Below, piece after piece: positions 59,477 through 64,000 of a DNA stretch of 64,000 nucleotides; position 1 is the stretch's first letter, and each line of letters opens with the position of its first letter. The translations under genes and the position numbers were made by a program. The DNA comes from CAVXTT01 sp963764685 (GTDB taxonomy: Bacteria; Bacteroidota; Ignavibacteria; Ignavibacteriales; Ignavibacteriaceae): the NCBI GenBank assembly GCA_963764685.1, contig CAVXTT010000030.1:1-64000 (forward strand). The letters are read 5' to 3'. The notes below the pieces were generated by a model, which had not been told where the DNA came from, ran no database searches, and saw nothing but the letters and a program-made list of their open reading frames with translations.

Positions 59477-60187
59477 ATGGATAATAAAATAAGGGACCGT
59501 GTAATACAATCCTTAATTGACCAGAAAGAAATATTCGGAGATGACCTTTTCGATACAGGAATTTCCAAAAAGAAAGAAAGCTTGAAAGTTTCAGAACCTT
59601 TATCCCCGGCATTTGCAGATGAGACCTGGAAAGAAGCAGCTGCTCTTGATGAATTTAATAAGTTAATTTGTGAATGTCAGAAATGTCCTCTGGGAATGAC
59701 AAGAAATAAATTTGTCTTCGGTTCAGGAAACCCAAATGCCGATGTTATGGTAATTGGTGAAGGACCGGGGGCAGAAGAAGATCTGCAGGGACTGCCGTTT
59801 GTAGGCAGGGCAGGACAATTACTAACCGATATCCTGAAAGCCATTAAATTTGAACGGGATGAAGTTTATATTGCCAATATTGTAAAATGCCGTCCCCCGG
59901 CTAACAGAACTCCTTCCCCGGCGGAAATGGATGCCTGCATTCCATACCTTAAAAAACAAATTGAACTTATCAAACCTAAAGTAATTTTGTGTCTCGGTCT
60001 TACTGCAGCCCAGGGTCTGCTAAAACGAAAAGATTCACTCGGTAACTTCCGTGGTAAAGTATTCGAATATGAAGGGGTAAAAGTAATGGTAACATTCCAT
60101 CCGGCAGCATTGCTGCGCAATCCTAATTGGAAGAAAGATTGCTGGGAAGATGTCAAAAAGTTCAGAAAGCTTTACGAAGAAGTCTGA
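59477..60187 (+). CDS. type 4 uracil-DNA glycosylase
   Basis: 236 residues, intact. A family 4 UDG removes uracil from DNA and holds a 4Fe-4S cluster. The cluster cysteines are in ECQKCPLG, IVKCRPPANR and near the end of the domain (VILCLG). Motif A reads VIGEGPGAEEDLQGLPFVGRAG and motif B TFHPAALLRNPNWK. The N-terminal 60 residues are a variable extension. It forms the last gene of the yicC-gmk-rpoZ-coaBC unit. Confidence 0.92.
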   Translation: MDNKIRDRVIQSLIDQKEIFGDDLFDTGISKKKESLKVSEPLSPAFADETWKEAAALDEFNKLICECQKCPLGMTRNKFVFGSGNPNADVMVIGEGPGAEEDLQGLPFVGRAGQLLTDILKAIKFERDEVYIANIVKCRPPANRTPSPAEMDACIPYLKKQIELIKPKVILCLGLTAAQGLLKRKDSLGNFRGKVFEYEGVKVMVTFHPAALLRNPNWKKDCWEDVKKFRKLYEEV

Positions 60188-60245
60188 ATATTAAACACCG
60201 ATTAATATTAAAAGACTCCGATTTATCTTCAGTGCACTCCCCTGA

Positions 60246-61736
60246 TTATTTTAATAAAACCATCTTTTTTGTTTGAACAAAGTTTACCGCCGGCCTTTCA
60301 GTAGAAACAGCAATCATACGGTAGAAGTATATACCGCTTGGTAAAGCTTCAGGATACCAGCCTATTTCATAAGCACCCGGTGTTTTTTCTTCATTGAGAA
60401 TTGTTGCTACTTCCACTCCCGGTAACATCAAATACTTTTATGGATACCTGAGAAACGAACGGGATGCTGAAATTAATTGTAGTTACGGGATTGAACGGAT
60501 TTGGATAATTGTTTCCCGAGATTAGAAAGTAATTTCACCTTCCGAGTAATTAGGGACATCTGTAAAGAGATCATAGCTCACATCAACGAAGTAATCAATA
60601 AATGACAGCTGGCTCTGCATATTGTTATAATGGATATGATTTGACCGGAAGCGGGAGCCATTGCCCGTTAAACCATACGTAACTTTCTCCTCTGACTGCA
60701 GTTTCCGAAATTATCATAATCGTATTCTGATTTTGAGGAGTTTATCCAGCCGCTGTCGAACCAGACCTGCTCTAAGGCCTGTGTCAGATTACGGTTTTCA
60801 TATACATATGATCTTAAAGTACTCATTGCTCCAGGCGTTATTTATCCACTGCGCCTGTATCTCTGAAACCATATTCTCCGTTGTGTCATAAGCGTAGGTA
60901 TTCGGGAAACATTTATCCAGGATCCGAGGAATACTTCTCTGAGCATACTAAGCCGGTTTCCGTTGATATCGTGGGTATAGCTGTATCTTTGCTGGGTTCC
61001 CAGGAATTATTATTCCAGCTTCTCAAAAAGTGATGTAACAGGATTCCAATTACTATCGTATATAATAGTTGTTTGTGTTTCATTAACCCAGTTATTGTTT
61101 TCCCAAATTTTCATAAGGGAGTTCTTCACAAAGCCGTTTTCATAAATAAAGTTATACATCCATTCATTTATCCAGCTTGCGTTTTCCCAGGTTTGAGACA
61201 TCATTAAGATCGGATTTCCTGAGTTATCGTATTCAAATGTTATTAAAAATTCATTTTCCCAGTTATCATTAGCCCATCCCTGGAATAAAGCTGATGTGTT
61301 AAGACTGTTATCATATTCATATGTCTGCTTAAAGACATTCACCCAATGGTCTGTTTCCCAAATCTCGAAAACATAGGTGAGCAGATCAGCATTATGGTCA
61401 TAAGTTGAGGTCAACTTTACGATCATTTACCCAGCTGCCGTTTTACCACATTTCCGCGGAGTTCGACCAGCAGATTGCCGCTTCGTGTCATAGGAATATA
61501 TAAAACGAGCGGAATCAGAAGCAACCAGTACCGGTCGGTAGAAATCCAAGGACGAGTAACCGTGCATGGCGGGAGATCACTCAGCTTTCGTAACAGTTCC
61601 GGAGCCTGACTCGGCTTTTGCCCGTATTGATCTTAATGAACATTGACTTATATTCTTCAGCTTTTGTTTTTTGTTGAGCGGAGGTGAGGGAAGTAGTAAA
61701 CAGACATGCAATCAAAAAGGTTGTCAGATGTTTCAT
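60246..61736 (-). pseudogene. shattered T9SS-sorted repeat protein
   Basis: An ATG at 61736 opens MKHLTTFLIACLFTTSLTSAQ, a signal peptide. Downstream, 61010-61426 encodes repeats such as WENNNWVNE and WENASWINE with YDNSGNP spacers, and 60246-60431 ends with a type A sorting-domain tail (PSGIYFYRMIAVS ... QTKKMVLLK). At least six frame changes lie between, with the densest damage at 60430-61010 and 61430-61640. It is either a decayed gene or a badly assembled stretch. The NYPNPFNP site is recognisable only in another frame near 60495. Confidence 0.6.
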
Positions 61737-61982
61737 TAAAACCCTCATTTAAATAATTGTAATAGCATGTAATATAGCTATGCTCTGCGATTATTGCAAT
61801 CAACAACTTTTGTTGATCTTGGCAGCAATAGTTAACTTCAATTTTCTGAAATATAGCTGAAGGATTACACAGATAATACCTTTGAATGAATTTATCTTAT
61901 TTTTTTCGGAAACATTCGGAAAACAGGGACTAAAATTAATTTCCTCTATTCACTTTAAATAGTATTCTTAAAAGATTAACTT

Positions 61983-61990
61983 TACTTTTG
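61983..61990 (+). promoter_or_regulatory. candidate -7 element for dnaB (TACTTTTG)
   Basis: TACTTTTG matches TAnnTTTG and lies 17 bases before the dnaB ATG. No clear TTG at -33. The 61737-62007 spacer is otherwise without recognisable features. Confidence 0.35.
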
Positions 61991-62007
61991 GTGATCGATA
62001 AATTCCT

Positions 62008-63438
62008 ATGTCAAAAACAAGAAAATCTGAAGTAAATCTAACAAATATTATTCCTGCTGATGTAAAACCCCCATCAGCACCCGAAATCGAAGCTGCTGTT
62101 CTGGGCGCTATGCTTATTGAAAAAGAAGCTGTACCTAAATCAATTGAACTGCTGACTCCCCATTCGTTTTATCTTAAAGAACACCGTTTGATCTATGAAG
62201 CAATGGTATCATTGTTTCAATCGGGTGAGCCGATCGATACGATCACGGTATATGATGAATTAAAGAAAAGGGAGCAGCTGAATGATACAGGCGGAGCTGT
62301 TTATCTAAGCAAACTATCTCAGAATATATCTTCCGCTGCAAATGTAGAGTACCACGCAAAGATCGTTGTAGAGAAACAAATTTTACGAGATCTCATAACT
62401 GCATCACACAATATTGCATCGACTGCCTATACCGGGACAGAAGATGCATTCGATCTTCTTGATGCGGCAGAAAAGAAAATATTTGAAATAACCGAGAGCC
62501 ATCTAAAGACATCTTATGTTGGTATGGATAGGGCAGTCAGAGATGCACTTGAATATATCGAGGCTATACATTCGAGCACTACCCAGAAGTTTTCAGTGCC
62601 TACAGGATTTTATGAACTTGATGAGCTTCTTGGAGGATTCCAGAAATCCGATCTGATAATAGTTGCAGCACGCCCCTCAATGGGTAAAACAGCTTTTGCA
62701 TTAACACTTGCAAGAAATGCAGCTATAGATCATAAGCTTCCGGTTGCAATATTCAGTCTCGAAATGTCCACAATGCAGCTTGTGATAAGAATGCTTTGTG
62801 CTGAAGGAAGATTGAATGCGCACCTTGTAAGAACAGGCAAGCTGCCCAGTGAGGAAGGGGTAAAGCTCAGCAAGAATGCACATAAACTTATAGAGTCCCC
62901 GATCTATATCGATGACAGTCCTGCCCAGTCCATTCTCGAGATACGTGCAAAGTCGAGAAGGCTTAAAGCAGAAAAGGATATTCAGATTGTTTTTATCGAT
63001 TACCTGCAGCTGATGCAGGGACCTGCCGGGTCGGAGAACAGGGAAAAGGAGATATCGCATATTTCCAGATCATTAAAAGCCCTGGCAAAGGAACTTAATA
63101 TTCCTATTGTTGCGCTTGCACAGCTTAACCGTGCTGTTGAAACAAGGACAGAAAAACGTCCCCAGCTATCTGATCTCAGGGAATCCGGTTCAATAGAGCA
63201 GGATGCGGATGTAGTGTTATTCCTTAACAGACCTGAAATTTACGGAATGAAGAACTTCAGCAGCGACGGTACCCCTACAGAAGGAATTGCAGAAGTAATA
63301 ATCGGTAAACAAAGAAATGGTCCTGTCGGTGAAAGAAGACTCGCTTTTATTAAGGAATATGCCCGTTTCGAAAACCTTGCTAACGTCAGGCAGATACAGG
63401 ATATCTCAATGGTACCGGCAACGGAGGACATAATTTAA
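62008..63438 (+). CDS. dnaB: replicative DNA helicase
   Basis: An intact 476-residue hexameric helicase that unwinds the fork 5' to 3'. The N-terminal domain starts APEIEAAVLGAMLIEKEAV. The C-terminal RecA-like motor has Walker A ARPSMGKTAFAL, FSLEMSTMQLVIRML, Walker B with VFIDYLQLM, and LSDLRESGSIEQDADVV (H4 region). No intein is present. A heptad repeat array lies directly downstream. Confidence 0.97.
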   Translation: MSKTRKSEVNLTNIIPADVKPPSAPEIEAAVLGAMLIEKEAVPKSIELLTPHSFYLKEHRLIYEAMVSLFQSGEPIDTITVYDELKKREQLNDTGGAVYLSKLSQNISSAANVEYHAKIVVEKQILRDLITASHNIASTAYTGTEDAFDLLDAAEKKIFEITESHLKTSYVGMDRAVRDALEYIEAIHSSTTQKFSVPTGFYELDELLGGFQKSDLIIVAARPSMGKTAFALTLARNAAIDHKLPVAIFSLEMSTMQLVIRMLCAEGRLNAHLVRTGKLPSEEGVKLSKNAHKLIESPIYIDDSPAQSILEIRAKSRRLKAEKDIQIVFIDYLQLMQGPAGSENREKEISHISRSLKALAKELNIPIVALAQLNRAVETRTEKRPQLSDLRESGSIEQDADVVLFLNRPEIYGMKNFSSDGTPTEGIAEVIIGKQRNGPVGERRLAFIKEYARFENLANVRQIQDISMVPATEDII

Positions 63439-63441
63439 TTA

Positions 63442-63511
63442 TAGTTCTTAGTTCTTTGTTAAACTAAGAACCAAGAACTAGGAACCAAGAACAAAAGAAC
63501 CAAGAACCAAA
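63442..63511. repeat. heptanucleotide repeats with inverted arms
   Basis: AGTTCTTAGTTCTTTG faces AACTAAGAACCAAGAACTA and further AACCAAG units. The two arms can pair into a hairpin. It lies between dnaB and the DUF1460 gene. Confidence 0.85.
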
Positions 63512-63520
63512 GCTTTAATC

Positions 63521-64000
63521 ATGAAAATATTTAATTTAGTTATCCTTTTATTGCTCAGCAGTGCAGCATTTTCCAATGCACAGATCTATACCGACAGGGA
63601 TGTAAAGATTTGTAAATGGATCCTGAATTACGGGGTTGAGAAAAATCTTGCTGTCAGACCGATTGGTGAGATCATTACTGCTGTTGGTAAGAATTTTCTA
63701 AGGACAGATTATCTTGCCTTTGGTATTGAGAAGGAAGGGGAGGAGCAGCTTGTTATAAATTTGCGCGGTCTCGACTGCACTACCTTTACAGAAAATACCC
63801 TCGCAATTTCCCGTTTGATCAGCAGGGGGGATACAACTTTCGATGATTTCACAAAAGAACTTACCTTAATCAGATACAGGGACGGCAAAATTGACAAATA
63901 CCCTTCACGGCTGCACTATTTCTCTGACTGGATATATGATAATGTACAGAAAAACATAGTAATGGATGTTACAAAAGATGTCGGCGGCTCACCGGTAAAG
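63521..64000 (+). CDS. DUF1460 (N-acetylmuramoyl-L-alanine amidase-like) protein, 5' part
   Basis: ATG at 63521 starts a signal peptide (MKIFNLVILLLLSSAAFSNA). The mature part has NLRGLDCTTFTENTLAISR, in which the cysteine matches the nucleophile of NlpC/P60-like DUF1460 enzymes, and SRLHYFSDWIYDN, which brings the histidine/aspartate region. These proteins are thought to cut peptidoglycan stems. The gene runs off the right edge after 160 codons. Confidence 0.8.
   Translation, partial: MKIFNLVILLLLSSAAFSNAQIYTDRDVKICKWILNYGVEKNLAVRPIGEIITAVGKNFLRTDYLAFGIEKEGEEQLVINLRGLDCTTFTENTLAISRLISRGDTTFDDFTKELTLIRYRDGKIDKYPSRLHYFSDWIYDNVQKNIVMDVTKDVGGSPVK

Noticed and set aside
61010..61426. Possible YD-repeat/RHS toxin
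   Set aside because: The YDNSGNP spacers resemble RHS repeats only faintly, and the gene ends in a T9SS sorting domain, which is not typical of RHS toxins.
1..64000. tRNA, rRNA, transposase, integrase, toxin-antitoxin or defence genes
   Set aside because: I looked for typical motifs (cloverleaf ends with CCA and TTCGA loops, DDE or tyrosine recombinase signatures) and saw none that I could support.

Overview
The window is about 64 kb of low-GC bacterial chromosome. It most resembles an Ignavibacteria-type member of the Bacteroidota/Chlorobi (FCB) group. The evidence is six proteins that end in a type IX secretion (T9SS) sorting domain with the NYPNPFNP signature, candidate promoters with the TAnnTTTG -7 element, the order rplM-rpsI-rpsB-tsf-pyrH-frr, and many lipoproteins. 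I see no tRNA, rRNA, CRISPR array, phage or transposase gene. The assignment rests on family recognition only; no search was run.

Layout. 0-2.1 kb: surface-polysaccharide genes (transferase fragment, methyltransferase, glycosyltransferase). 2.3-4.9 kb: a tandem pair of lipoproteins with a glycosidase-like propeller. 5-9 kb: a large T9SS propeller protein and a sugar dehydrogenase. 9-11.5 kb: PspC protein, AmpG-like permease and an N-acetylglucosamine kinase-like protein, together a likely muropeptide recycling unit. 11.6-14.4 kb: class V aminotransferase, cytidylate-kinase-like protein, cytochrome c. 15-17.5 kb: LiaF-like protein, LytS-type kinase and LytTR regulator, which look like an envelope-stress module. 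19-23 kb: metG and a T9SS subtilase. 23.2-28.3 kb: three SurA/PpiC-type periplasmic proteins followed by a MoxR ATPase. 28.3-35.2 kb (minus strand): AI-2E transporter family, Nfu, Mrp, polyphosphate kinase, deoxyhypusine-synthase-like protein, epimerase. 36-40.5 kb: the ribosomal protein/translation factor block. 40.6-45.7 kb: racemase, DUF116 protein, T9SS protein, L,D-transpeptidase-like protein. 46.3-50.5 kb: a tandem pair of Omp85/BamA-like outer membrane proteins. 51-56.2 kb: an FG-GAP propeller and two T9SS proteins. 56.5-60.2 kb: yicC-gmk-rpoZ-coaBC-udg. 60.2-61.7 kb: a shattered T9SS gene. 62 kb to the end: dnaB and the start of a DUF1460 gene.

Two properties stand out. First, about half of the genes, including essential ones (rpsB, frr, gmk), are broken by single-base frame changes while the protein sequence continues intact in another frame. 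The simplest reading is residual indel error in the assembly, so I report each such gene as one spanning feature. Second, the intergenic spaces are unusually rich in structured repeats: heptanucleotide tandem repeats at four sites, a palindrome-TATATCTGTAG composite repeat with compensating stem changes, a 260-bp dispersed repeat in two copies, an 11-bp repeat array that folds back on itself, a 136-bp hairpin and a 330-bp element with inverted palindromic ends. This repeat landscape is the least explained part of the window. At the protein level the most notable items are an L,D-transpeptidase-like protein with serine at the catalytic cysteine position, a gingipain-like protein without recognisable catalytic residues, and a deoxyhypusine-synthase homologue.
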